Shown here: positions 1 through 9,121 of the stretch, one piece after another | How the letters are laid out: each line of letters opens with the position of its first letter | Position numbering within the stretch: the first letter of the stretch is position 1 | Assembly (NCBI RefSeq): GCF_900129655.1 | Contig: NZ_FQWK01000002.1 | Coordinates: 525,516-589,515 of the forward strand | DNA from: Bacteroides clarus YIT 12056 | GTDB lineage: Bacteria > Bacteroidota > Bacteroidia > Bacteroidales > Bacteroidaceae | Direction of reading: 5' to 3' | DNA: 64,000 bases | Notes under the pieces: model-generated | What the model was told of the DNA's origin: nothing | What the model saw: only the letters and a program-made list of their open reading frames with translations | Databases searched by the model: none | Translations under genes and position numbers: made by a program

Positions 1-728
1 TTCCCTTGAAGACTTATCGCATCTTTAAAACGAATTCCTTCCGGAGTATAGATGAAAGGAGCAACATTACCGGTCTGCCCATCGACGGTTAAAGAAAAAA
101 GATGGGATGTACGAACCGCATTTCCTATTTTCTGCCCCCCAACCATAAGGGAATAAGTTTTTAAGAATGCCTCTCTCTCTATCAGATTCAACTGATTAAT
201 ATAATCTTTCCAACTGATTCCTTGAGTAAGCGGGGTCATTACCATAGTATTATGATATCGACGGCCTTGCAAAAAGACTTTATTGTCTTCTTGCCCCATA
301 TAGACAAATTCATAATCACCTTCCAAATTAGTATTCATGCCCATTACCGGCTCCGAGAAACAATGAACGAATTCATTGAAACTATCGAAAGTCAAGACTG
401 TACTTTCTTCAGAGGTGATTTTATAAAGTGAAGAGGCCTCCTTCCCTGATGCTGTTTTGGCAGAACCGATTTCGGACATTACCGTTACATTATTGCCATC
501 AAAACGGCATAGTAAAGTAATTCCACCCATAGAATAGTCCGTACCCGGATAATACTCCATTTTCCAACCATTAGGAACATTTACCAGCAGCTCTTGCAAT
601 TCGGCTACATTTTCAGAAGCCCGGTTGGCAGAAGACTTCTCAAAGATATCGTCTTCTTGGAAAAGGCATGCTTGCAAGCCCAAGCAGGTAAAAGCTAACA
701 ATATATATTTAGTAATCTTATTCTTCAT
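1..728 (-). CDS. DUF4302-type lipoprotein (3' end beyond window)
   Basis: An open reading frame runs from an ATG at 726-728 to the window edge without a stop, so the C-terminus is missing. The N-terminus is a lipoprotein signal (lipobox LQAC near residue 21), followed by the run NGWKMEYYPG, which I recognise from DUF4302 proteins of Bacteroidetes. These surface lipoproteins are known to sit beside SusC/SusD pairs and a zinc metallohydrolase lipoprotein, as here. The gene starts 12 bp after the metallohydrolase stop and should be its operon partner. Its function is not established; ligand binding at the cell surface is only an inference from context. Confidence 0.75.
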   Translation of the reverse strand, partial: MKNKITKYILLAFTCLGLQACLFQEDDIFEKSSANRASENVAELQELLVNVPNGWKMEYYPGTDYSMGGITLLCRFDGNNVTVMSEIGSAKTASGKEASSLYKITSEESTVLTFDSFNEFVHCFSEPVMGMNTNLEGDYEFVYMGQEDNKVFLQGRRYHNTMVMTPLTQGISWKDYINQLNLIEREAFLKTYSLMVGGQKIGNAVRTSHLFSLTVDGQTGNVAPFIYTPEGIRFKDAISLQG

Positions 729-740
729 ATCTCATTCTTT

Positions 741-1673
741 TTATTTGATTACACTTAAATCAAGTTCACCATTAGCAATTTCACCCTGACGGCGAAGCAC
801 AACCTGACGTAAACGATCCAAATCAATACCCCAAGTCTGCAGCATATAATCGTAGACAATGTCGAACTTACGTTCAATCAGCGCCCTTCCCGTATCACCT
901 GCATTAGCAAGCATATTATTCCAATATGCCTCCGTATTGACTACATACATTGCAATATTTTCTACAAAATCTTCGCGAGGTTCGCTCATCGCGTAAGCTG
1001 TAACAAACCCTTCTTTCCAAGCATCCGAATCACTACGTGAAGTGCTAACCCCTGTTACCGGGTCTGTCTTGATATACCAGTCGGAGCCAACATAGCTATT
1101 CTCCGTAATTCGTTCAAAGGAAGGATCGAAGTTCTTGGTTTGATGCAAAATATGCGCAAACTCATGATGCATAGTTTGGAAATAGTATTCATTCAGCATA
1201 TTAACATCGATATTTTCCGGATCGATATCGTTTACATTATATAAGGTAATCTTCATACCGCCTTCTGCCGTACCAACTACCATTGTTCCATTATCTTCAT
1301 AAGCCGGAGAACCAATAAAATGTAAGATTTTAGGGACATAATGCCGTAGAAAGTTCGGATTACCGGTGGTTTCATCATAGGCCTCCAACCAAACATGTTT
1401 AACAATCTTGGCTAACACCACTGATTTTTCATAAGTAGCCGGAACCAATACGTGAGTCATATCGCTCTCTTTATCCTCCATGCGATACTTCAGCAAAATG
1501 TTATACGGATTCGTGTAATTACTTATCACCCATTTGTCAAAAGCACTTTCTTCCGGTTCGTTTTCTTCCGTAAAGATGCTATTATTATAATCAATATCCG
1601 TATCTTGATTACAGGAAGCAAACAGCAGGGATACAGTCAGTACCAATAAACTATATACAATATATCTTTTCAT
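741..1673 (-). CDS. SusCD-associated zinc metallohydrolase lipoprotein
   Basis: A lipoprotein (lipobox FASC) of about 310 residues carrying HEFAH (HExxH, H170-E171-H174 counted from the chosen start), the zinc-binding and catalytic signature of gluzincin-like peptidases. I chose the ATG at 1673 because it begins the charged and hydrophobic signal peptide MKRYIVYSLL and leaves 16 bp after the susD stop; an in-frame ATG at 1697 would overlap susD. The family is known as the substrate-import-associated zinc metallohydrolase lipoproteins that accompany SusC/SusD and DUF4302 genes. A role in trimming peptides at the surface for the adjacent porter is an inference; the substrate is unknown. Confidence 0.85.
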   Translation of the reverse strand: MKRYIVYSLLVLTVSLLFASCNQDTDIDYNNSIFTEENEPEESAFDKWVISNYTNPYNILLKYRMEDKESDMTHVLVPATYEKSVVLAKIVKHVWLEAYDETTGNPNFLRHYVPKILHFIGSPAYEDNGTMVVGTAEGGMKITLYNVNDIDPENIDVNMLNEYYFQTMHHEFAHILHQTKNFDPSFERITENSYVGSDWYIKTDPVTGVSTSRSDSDAWKEGFVTAYAMSEPREDFVENIAMYVVNTEAYWNNMLANAGDTGRALIERKFDIVYDYMLQTWGIDLDRLRQVVLRRQGEIANGELDLSVIK

Positions 1674-1689
1674 ATCTCTCTTTTTGTTT

Positions 1690-3267
1690 TTAATCATTTC
1701 TTGGATTAGGTTCCATTCCTGCCGTTATGACATTGGAAGGCAATTGAACAGCCCGACGAGGATCGTCTACTCCCATTGTATCAGTGATACGTACCAATGT
1801 ACTTCCTTCAAAATAACGACGATAAATAACAATGCCATAACGTTTTATATCCTGCCAACGCAATCCTTCCTCCAATGTCAGAATACGGCGCGCATGCAGA
1901 ATACAATGAATTAAATTCTCTTGCATTCCTTGTTCCAACGTAAAAGCCGGATGGAGTTCTTTCTTGACAGAAGGATTAGCCGTATTCTCCGGGGTATAAT
2001 AACTTAATGCCGCATAGAAGCTATTAATCGATTCTTTTGTAAGGGTGGTCGTATTTTTTGTAAAAGCTTTCTGCCATGCATCAATATCTGCAGCCGCTTT
2101 GTCATACTGTTTCAGTAAAGTGTATGCTTCCGCCCGGCAAAGTAAAGTTTCGTCAGTTGTAAATGCCGGCAATACCATATGCCCCGTATAACTATCACCC
2201 GACGTTGAATATTCCTGATACAAAGCCAATCGGCGGAAACCATTCTTAATAGAGCCACCCGGTGCAAAAGGTTCTTGCCAGTAATTAGTTTGTGAGCCCC
2301 ATGGTCCGGTAGACTTACAGGTCTCGGCAGCCGTAATATCATTACTGCAATATTTTTCGCATGGAGCATATCCCGGATCAGCAACCAGCGGCCAATATGA
2401 ATCAGCGGAAATCAACAATAAATTAGCTTGATTATCAGCATTTACATACTCATTAGGCTGTACTGAACGATTGGAAGAAAGCATTCCAAGCGCTTTCCAA
2501 TCACGCAAGCTTTCAGCCGCATTACTACCTAATACACGGTCGGCATATTCTATCACTTTCCGGCAATTAGAAAAGTCCGATTGCATATAATAAAGATAAA
2601 AACGAGCTGCAAAAGCGTACGCCGCCTTCTTGTTGAAATGGTATTTCGCCTTGCTGTAAATATTATCGTCTATCAGTGGCAATCCTTCTTCAATATCTGC
2701 GGCAATCCGTTGATAGGTTGTGGCAAGTGTGCCTCTATCGTAACTCGGATTTACCGTAGTTTCTAACTCATCCATATACGGAATACCTAAATCCTGTTCT
2801 GCATGAGTAGAGGTATATGCCTTACAGAAAATCGTCGCGAGCAGAAAATGATTGTATGCGCGGCAAAGCAACGCTTCCCCTTTTTGCGGTTGCAGACTTT
2901 CCGGATTATCCATACGCTCAATAGCCTTTAACGCCTGGTTCGCCGATGCTATAGAATTATAGCAGTCAATCCACAAAGCATGCGGTGAATCCTGATCCTC
3001 TTCAGTGGTTTGCCGCCAATGATACATGTGTTCGTTCAGGCGGAAAAGGTAGGTGTATAAATTACTGTTTTCATCGATATTATCACTATGCAACTCACCA
3101 ATTTCGCAACTTGTAGTTGTAGGATAGGCAGAAACCAGTATTCTGGTTACGCTTTCCTCGGTAGTCAGTTCTGTCCGATTATCCGGCAATTCATCCAGAT
3201 AATCGGAGCAGGAAGCAAATAGAGCTGTTGCAAAGAATGCTGTTATATATAAATGTTTATGTTTCAT
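1690..3267 (-). CDS. SusD/RagB-family outer-membrane nutrient-binding lipoprotein
   Basis: A 525-residue protein with signal peptide and lipobox (LFASC), then the SusD N-terminal start SDYLDELPDNRTEL and TPR-like helices typical of RagB/SusD. The C-terminus has the family's FTLEQGMQENLIHCILHARR-type region and the run EGLRWQDIKRYG, which matches the ERxxEfxxEGxRwxDlrR motif of SusD C-termini. It lies 21 bp downstream of the SusC gene and forms the lid of the SusCD import complex on the cell surface. The neighbouring metalloprotease and absence of glycosidases suggest a peptide-type or other non-glycan ligand, but this is inferred. Confidence 0.93.
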   Translation of the reverse strand: MKHKHLYITAFFATALFASCSDYLDELPDNRTELTTEESVTRILVSAYPTTTSCEIGELHSDNIDENSNLYTYLFRLNEHMYHWRQTTEEDQDSPHALWIDCYNSIASANQALKAIERMDNPESLQPQKGEALLCRAYNHFLLATIFCKAYTSTHAEQDLGIPYMDELETTVNPSYDRGTLATTYQRIAADIEEGLPLIDDNIYSKAKYHFNKKAAYAFAARFYLYYMQSDFSNCRKVIEYADRVLGSNAAESLRDWKALGMLSSNRSVQPNEYVNADNQANLLLISADSYWPLVADPGYAPCEKYCSNDITAAETCKSTGPWGSQTNYWQEPFAPGGSIKNGFRRLALYQEYSTSGDSYTGHMVLPAFTTDETLLCRAEAYTLLKQYDKAAADIDAWQKAFTKNTTTLTKESINSFYAALSYYTPENTANPSVKKELHPAFTLEQGMQENLIHCILHARRILTLEEGLRWQDIKRYGIVIYRRYFEGSTLVRITDTMGVDDPRRAVQLPSNVITAGMEPNPRND

Positions 3268-3288
3268 CTTTTCTGTTTTTATTATGAA

Positions 3289-6200
3289 TTAAAAACCTAC
3301 TCTAAGCGTCAATGTAAATTGGCGAGGTACCGGAGCGGCAACACCACCGGTATTAAAGAATTCCGGGTCCTGTCCGTTCAACTTCTTATCCGCATAAATG
3401 AGGAAGAGGTTGGTAGCCTGCAACTTCAGTGACAGGTTGGATATCTTGGCCGGTTCTATCCAGGCTTTTGGGAATTCATAGGCAAGAGAAATCTCCTTCA
3501 TACGAATGAAATCACCTTTGGCGATACGCTCTGTTGAATAATTGTAAGCATTGTAAGCATACACCAAATTCTGGTTTTCATAATACTGCCGTTTGGAGAT
3601 GATAGCCGGAATATTTGTACGAGCCTCATCACCCGGTACTGTCCAGCGGTTCTTAAACTCACGAGGCATAGAAGACAAATCCGAATACTGGTAGCTGAAA
3701 CAAGGATTCATGCGGACTACATTACCGAATGAATATGTCATAAAGACATTCAGCTTAAACCCTTTATAGGTAAAGATATTACCTAAACTACCCGTTATAG
3801 TCGGATCGGTAGGACCTTCGTACTTCAAATAATCCAAATTTTCGCGTGTCTGGAAGTCAATATTCGTACTGGTAACTTCTCCATTAATCAAATATTGAGG
3901 AATACCGTTCTTATCCAATCCTTCAAATGGAATGGAGAATAAGCCGCGTACAGGATATCCTTGCATGGCAAAACCGTTTCCTGATACAAGTTCCATCATG
4001 CTGGCACGTGACTTCAAATCGGTTACTTCATTTTTCGCGTAAGAGAAGATGAAGTCCGTATTCCATGAGAACGACTGCGACTTTACATTTTTGGTAGAAA
4101 GCGTGAACTCAACACCATGCGACTTCATGGAAGCGATATTGGCATATTTATAGATAGTACCGCCTACACCTTGCGTAGCGATGATACCTATCAAATCGTA
4201 GTTATTACGCTTGTACCAGTCCACTGCAAAATTGATGCGGTTGTTTAAGAAACCCATATCCGCGCCGATGTTCAACTCGTGCTTTTTCTCATAAGTCAGT
4301 TCACTGTTCTCCGGGTCAGAAACATAAAGTCCGGTTTCCTGTCCGTCCGTAAAAGGACGATAAGGAGAATAACTCATGATAATTGCCTGTGAATTGGTTA
4401 CATACTCCGGACCACGGTCGGCTGTCAATGAATAAGACGCTTTCAACGTCAAGTGTGACAAGGCAGGCGCAAAAGCTTTATCAAAGAAATCCTCTTCATG
4501 CACATTCCACGCACCTGAAATATTCCAAGTAGGCAACCAACGGGCAGAACGGCTCCGTCCCATACGGTTTGTTCCTTCATAACGGAAAGTTCCGTTTAAT
4601 GTATAACGACCGTCATAAGAATAAGCCAAATTAGTAAATCCGGCCACGCTACGGGTAGTTGAATGGCTTAAACCATAGTAAGGTTCTCCTGCTTCAATAC
4701 CTTTCTTGAAGTACTCATATACGTAATAAGGTATCTCTCCCATAGTATATTGCATACCCCAACCCTGAAAATAATTCTGCGAACGCTCCAGATTATTCAC
4801 TTCAAGACCGGCAAACAAGTTAGTCATGTGCTTTTCTTTAAACATGTGGTTCCATGACAAAGTACCACGAAAGTCAATTCCAAGCATACGATAATCTTTC
4901 CGTTGATAGATACCGCCTTCCGGCAAAACAGTGATAGGCAATGCATACGGATTATCCGGATTGGTATAAAGCAGATTATTCGCATCACGTATCGTCGCAT
5001 CATCCATACCGGTACGATAGGCCGTTGCCTGATTGGAATCATCCTTGATATTATGCTCCTGCGAGGAAGCCTGATATTTTACCGAACCCAAAGCGCTGAT
5101 TTCCAATCCCGGAATTACTTTCCAACGCATTTCACCCTGGAACTTTACATCAACAACGTTTAAATCAATGTAGTTATTATCCAATTCATGCAATATATTG
5201 AATGGAGCATAGTTTGTTGTATAGTCAACCGAAGGGTCCAACGCACGCGAGGTATTCAACGCGTAAGAATATGGATTGATATCAAACTGACGACTGACCT
5301 CACCGCTCGCCGCGTTAATCTCCGAACTCAATGTGCCCGGTGCTTTCTGTTTACGATAAGAAGCATTGGCAATCATGTTCACAGACAGATTCTTATACAT
5401 ATTGTAAGTAGTATTCAGATTAGCGGTGTAGCGTCTGACTTCACTCTGCTTGTACCAACCCGGATCGGACATGGCACTCAATGAAGCATAATAAGATGCT
5501 TTTTCCGAACCGGAAGTAATACTGACCGAATGATTCTGAATAATGTTATTAGAAAATAAAGCGTCAAACCAATCCGTATTTCTCATCTCCGCCTGACGCA
5601 AATAAGAGTTACGCGCTGCTGTCGTGTTCGCAAGACCAAATTGTCCGGTAGTCTCATTATACTGATTTATCAGCTGGTACATTTTACCATATACACCGCT
5701 GTTCTTGGCACGGTAAGTATCGCTATTATTCAACCAGCCTTTCTGCTCCAGTTCCTTATAAATACCCATTTGTTCCTGAGAATTCATAATATTGAACTCT
5801 TTATAACTGGGAATCATACGGGTAGTAAACTCGCCTGTATAACTGATTTTATGTACTCCGGCCGAACCTTTTTTAGTAGTCACGACAATTACACCCGCCA
5901 TAGCACGTGCACCATAAATAGACGTCGCCGAACCGTCTTTCAGGATTTGAAAACTTTCGATATCATCCGGATTTAAACCTGCGATAGCGGAACTGATCAA
6001 TGTTTCGGCATCACCGGAAGAAAGATCGTCTGCTCCCACCTCGATAGCATCTTCCATGATAACTCCATCAACAACCCACAAAGGCTTGGAACTACCATAA
6101 ATGGAAGTTGCGCCACGTACGCGAATTTTGGGCGCCGTACCGAAAGTTCCGGATACGTTTTGTACGGAGACACCGGCCGAACGTCCTTCCAGACCGCGGC

Positions 6201-6879
6201 TGATATCCGCCATACCATCCATTTTTATATTTTCTGCCTTTAACTGGTCGGTAGCGCCGGTAAACATACGTTTATCCATACGCTGCATACCCGTCACAAC
6301 AACCTCCGACAGTGTCTGTACATCCGATTGCAGAGACACTTTCATTGTCGGTGAGGGAGAAAGCGACTGCGGCAGCATACCTACATAGGAAAATTCCAAC
6401 TTGGAACGACTGGACACATTAGGTAATGTAAATTTACCGTCCATATCCGTCAGCACACCGGTAGAAGTACCTTTCACCATAACGGTAGCTCCGATAAGCG
6501 GTTCACCATCATCAGCCGACAACACAACACCGTTTACCGTATATACTTTAGCCTGTTTGGACGGGCCTTTCGTTGTAATGGTAATAAATTCCTTATCGAT
6601 ATTGTACTCAAGTTTCTTACCCGACAGGACAATATCCAAAGCCTCCCGGATATTTTTATCCTTGATGACACCGCTATACGTATATGGCTTCACATCATCA
6701 TACGTAAAAAGGATTTTATAACCCGAAATTTTGCTTAACTGTTTAAATACGGAAGATAGCTCTTCATTTTTAAACTCTACCGTAAGTTTCTTCTCACTCA
6801 CTTGAGCTTCCGCACAGAACGGAAGCCAAAATAGGAAAAAGAAAAGCGGAAATAATAAGTACCTCTTTCTTCTCATCAT
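3289..6879 (-). CDS. SusC/RagA TonB-dependent transporter with STN signalling domain
   Basis: A 1,196-residue outer-membrane protein. In order: signal peptide ending CAEAQ; an STN (secretin/TonB short N-terminal) domain at about residues 30-105; a carboxypeptidase-regulatory-like beta sandwich (about 113-175, GEPLIGATVMVKG, TDMDGKFTLP); a plug beginning near VVVTGMQRMD; and a long 22-strand-type barrel ending in an aromatic residue (TLTLRVGF). The STN domain is the part that contacts a FecR anti-sigma factor, and fecR plus an ECF sigma gene lie directly upstream. The protein should both import its ligand and report its presence. The start MMRRKRYLL fits a signal peptide; the second Met is also possible. 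Confidence 0.95.
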   Translation of the reverse strand: MMRRKRYLLFPLFFFLFWLPFCAEAQVSEKKLTVEFKNEELSSVFKQLSKISGYKILFTYDDVKPYTYSGVIKDKNIREALDIVLSGKKLEYNIDKEFITITTKGPSKQAKVYTVNGVVLSADDGEPLIGATVMVKGTSTGVLTDMDGKFTLPNVSSRSKLEFSYVGMLPQSLSPSPTMKVSLQSDVQTLSEVVVTGMQRMDKRMFTGATDQLKAENIKMDGMADISRGLEGRSAGVSVQNVSGTFGTAPKIRVRGATSIYGSSKPLWVVDGVIMEDAIEVGADDLSSGDAETLISSAIAGLNPDDIESFQILKDGSATSIYGARAMAGVIVVTTKKGSAGVHKISYTGEFTTRMIPSYKEFNIMNSQEQMGIYKELEQKGWLNNSDTYRAKNSGVYGKMYQLINQYNETTGQFGLANTTAARNSYLRQAEMRNTDWFDALFSNNIIQNHSVSITSGSEKASYYASLSAMSDPGWYKQSEVRRYTANLNTTYNMYKNLSVNMIANASYRKQKAPGTLSSEINAASGEVSRQFDINPYSYALNTSRALDPSVDYTTNYAPFNILHELDNNYIDLNVVDVKFQGEMRWKVIPGLEISALGSVKYQASSQEHNIKDDSNQATAYRTGMDDATIRDANNLLYTNPDNPYALPITVLPEGGIYQRKDYRMLGIDFRGTLSWNHMFKEKHMTNLFAGLEVNNLERSQNYFQGWGMQYTMGEIPYYVYEYFKKGIEAGEPYYGLSHSTTRSVAGFTNLAYSYDGRYTLNGTFRYEGTNRMGRSRSARWLPTWNISGAWNVHEEDFFDKAFAPALSHLTLKASYSLTADRGPEYVTNSQAIIMSYSPYRPFTDGQETGLYVSDPENSELTYEKKHELNIGADMGFLNNRINFAVDWYKRNNYDLIGIIATQGVGGTIYKYANIASMKSHGVEFTLSTKNVKSQSFSWNTDFIFSYAKNEVTDLKSRASMMELVSGNGFAMQGYPVRGLFSIPFEGLDKNGIPQYLINGEVTSTNIDFQTRENLDYLKYEGPTDPTITGSLGNIFTYKGFKLNVFMTYSFGNVVRMNPCFSYQYSDLSSMPREFKNRWTVPGDEARTNIPAIISKRQYYENQNLVYAYNAYNYSTERIAKGDFIRMKEISLAYEFPKAWIEPAKISNLSLKLQATNLFLIYADKKLNGQDPEFFNTGGVAAPVPRQFTLTLRVGF

Positions 6880-7037
6880 ACGTTTATTTTTAATAATATT
6901 AGCGAAGCTTCATTTATTAATAGTGCGTACGACTTGAATAACAAGACACCTCTTTTCCTTATTTTTTTCGATTCATGAAACTTTTTCTCTAAAAAGCATC
7001 TACAATATGGAAGAATTTACACAAAATATGCATTCAT

Positions 7038-8183
7038 TTAGTCAACATAGACTGTATTCTCACAAAGTGTTAACGTTACCTTTTTTAAACGATTCATTAA
7101 ACGAATAGTTTCTTCGATGCCGCTTTGGCGATTGGACATAAAATGTATGCGATATGCCATGGCTTCTTTATTTCTAAATGTAACGTTCACATTATACCAA
7201 CGTCCGATAGACTTCATGATATCTGCCAACGGCAGTTCGTCAAAATAGAAATATCCGTCTTTCCAATAAGTATAGGCTTCACTGTTTACTTCTTTCACCT
7301 CAAACAATCCATCGGAAAGAAGCATGGCGTCTTTACCCGGTTCCAAATCCACAAAACGTGCATTTTCATGACTGCGAACCTGTACTTTACCGCTAATCAG
7401 TGTTACATGACTGTCTTCAGCCGTATAACTTTTCACATTAAATTCTGTTCCTAGAACCTTAGTCTGCAAATAATCTGTCTTTACGATAAAAGGCTTTGCG
7501 TCTTTTGTAACTTTAAAGTACGCTTCTCCTTCAAGAAAAACCGTACGTTCCTTTTCTATAAAAGCGGTAGGATAAACCAATTTACTATTGGCATTCAGCC
7601 AAACCTCCGTACCATCACAAAGAATCAATTTGAATGTCTCGCCTCTGGGAATTACAATAGAATGAGTCTGCAACATTTTTTTTACTACCGGAACGGAAGT
7701 CTTTGCCAGATTGGTATAATCAAGAGTTCGCCGTTTTTCCACCTGTTTGTTTTCTTTTTTAGGCTCATCGTCCAAAAAGAACTGCTTACCGTCATTTAAT
7801 TCCAGAACAATACGTTGCTCATTCGGATCTGCAGCAAACACCGTGACTGATTTAGGCGAAGTAACCGGTACATTAAATAGATAATTCAATGAAAAAAAAG
7901 CTCCTACCAAGATAGCTGCCACCGAACCGCTCCATATCCAAAACATCTTAAGATATTTTTTCCTATTGCGTCTGCCTTTCAAACGGGCTAGCTCAGCCTC
8001 AACGTCGACCATACCGGAAGCTTGGTGCTTATGTAAAAGATATCTGACACCCATCAAATCCTTACAGGCATCTAATGTCTCCGCATCTTCCAAATCTTCC
8101 CATTTCTTATCAGAAATATCGGATGAGCTCTCCATTAAATCCAATGCTTTCTCAAATTCAGATGTACTATCTTGATTACTCAT
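7038..8183 (-). CDS. FecR-family anti-sigma factor
   Basis: A 381-residue inner-membrane protein with a cytosolic N-terminal sigma-binding part (residues 1-78), a single membrane segment at about 80-104 (WIWSGSVAAILVGAFF), and a periplasmic FecR domain (FKLILCDGTEVWLNANSKL, FLEGEAYFKV, LGTEFNVKSY, LISGKVQV). It ends with the DUF4974-type domain (YFYFDELPLADIMKSIGRWY) seen in Bacteroides FecR proteins, which is known to meet the STN domain of the cognate SusC. It is 79 bp downstream of the sigma gene and 158 bp upstream of susC, so it is the relay between the transporter at 3289-6879 and the sigma factor. Confidence 0.93.
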   Translation of the reverse strand: MSNQDSTSEFEKALDLMESSSDISDKKWEDLEDAETLDACKDLMGVRYLLHKHQASGMVDVEAELARLKGRRNRKKYLKMFWIWSGSVAAILVGAFFSLNYLFNVPVTSPKSVTVFAADPNEQRIVLELNDGKQFFLDDEPKKENKQVEKRRTLDYTNLAKTSVPVVKKMLQTHSIVIPRGETFKLILCDGTEVWLNANSKLVYPTAFIEKERTVFLEGEAYFKVTKDAKPFIVKTDYLQTKVLGTEFNVKSYTAEDSHVTLISGKVQVRSHENARFVDLEPGKDAMLLSDGLFEVKEVNSEAYTYWKDGYFYFDELPLADIMKSIGRWYNVNVTFRNKEAMAYRIHFMSNRQSGIEETIRLMNRLKKVTLTLCENTVYVD

Positions 8184-8262
8184 AAATCCGCTAATTAGTT
8201 AATACTCTATTATAATTGCGTTTATAAAACTTATTTTGAACCGTTTAGCCTATTTTTTAGGT

Positions 8263-8751
8263 TTATTTAGCAAATTCTTCCCGAATTGCTTTCAAGGCTT
8301 TAACAATATGTTTTCTAACCGCACTTATGCTTATATTCAATTCTGCGGCTACTTCTTTATACTTCTTCTCATGTAGATAGCACTCTTCCAGGATGTGTCT
8401 CGTATGCGGTGTCATTCCATCCAATACTTTCTGAATCTTCACCATACGTTCGTCTTGTTCCTTAAATTCCACTTCAGTATAATTTTCATACAATTTCTGA
8501 GAGAATTCAGCATAAGCGTAATGTATGTCTTGGTGTCTCAGATAGTCGATAGAACGATTGCGTACATATATAAAGAGATACGACTTAGCCGTGGCCTTCT
8601 CTATCCTATCAAAATTCTTCCATATATATTCAAAAGCATCGCTCGCTATATCACGGCTTACTTCCCAATTGTTAATGAGAGAATGTGCATAGGAATAAAG
8701 AGGGACATAATATTCTTTAAAAAAGAAATCAAAGTCAGCAAAGTCCTCCAC
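8263..8751 (-). CDS. ECF RNA polymerase sigma factor
   Basis: A 162-residue sigma-70 family factor with only regions 2 and 4. Region 2 holds YIWKNFDRIEKATAKSYLFI and VRNRSIDYLRHQ; region 4 holds the helix-turn-helix YKEVAAELNISISAVRKHIV. Length and motifs fit the Bacteroidetes ECF family found with FecR and STN-SusC genes. It should be held by the FecR protein encoded next and released when the SusC binds ligand, then transcribe the downstream transport genes. No canonical ECF promoter was recognised with confidence upstream of susC. Confidence 0.93.
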   Translation of the reverse strand: MEDFADFDFFFKEYYVPLYSYAHSLINNWEVSRDIASDAFEYIWKNFDRIEKATAKSYLFIYVRNRSIDYLRHQDIHYAYAEFSQKLYENYTEVEFKEQDERMVKIQKVLDGMTPHTRHILEECYLHEKKYKEVAAELNISISAVRKHIVKALKAIREEFAK

Positions 8752-8907
8752 CTTTTACAATTTATTATTTATCTTAAACAAATTCGCCAGCGAAATTAAT
8801 TATTATAATAATAAAGAAAAAGCAGAATCTTCTCTTTCAGCCTCTAAAAGAGTTATATAATATTAATACATTAAAAATCGAGCTAACAAAAAGCCGTTCC
8901 AGGTTGT

Positions 8908-9117
8908 TTAATCTTGCTGTTTATCCGATAAAAGTTTTTTGACCTCACAATCTGCCTTGGTTAATTTATCACTACAAAATGCAATGATTTCATTCGCTTC
9001 TTTTATCTTTTCGGCAAGTGCATCTATTTCCAACTCATTGTTGTCTATCTGACTGACAATTTTCTCCAGCCGTTCCATTGCTTGGGAATACGTCTCTTTT
9101 TTCTTGGGTGTAGGCAT
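8908..9117 (-). CDS. xseB: Exodeoxyribonuclease VII small subunit
   Basis: A 69-residue helical protein with the XseB pattern: YSQAMERLEKIVSQIDNNE, then a heptad-rich helix (IDALAEKIKEANEIIAFC) and a short acidic-basic tail. Small subunits wrap the coiled-coil arm of XseA to make the processive single-strand nuclease that degrades DNA from both ends. The gene follows xseA by 4 bp, which supports co-translation. Length is typical of the family (about 65-85 residues). Confidence 0.9.
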   Translation of the reverse strand: MPTPKKKETYSQAMERLEKIVSQIDNNELEIDALAEKIKEANEIIAFCSDKLTKADCEVKKLLSDKQQD

Positions 9118-9121
9118 AGGA

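Noticed and set aside
222..431. 69-codon plus-strand frame in the DUF4302 gene
   Set aside because: It is opposite a clear lipoprotein gene and has no features.
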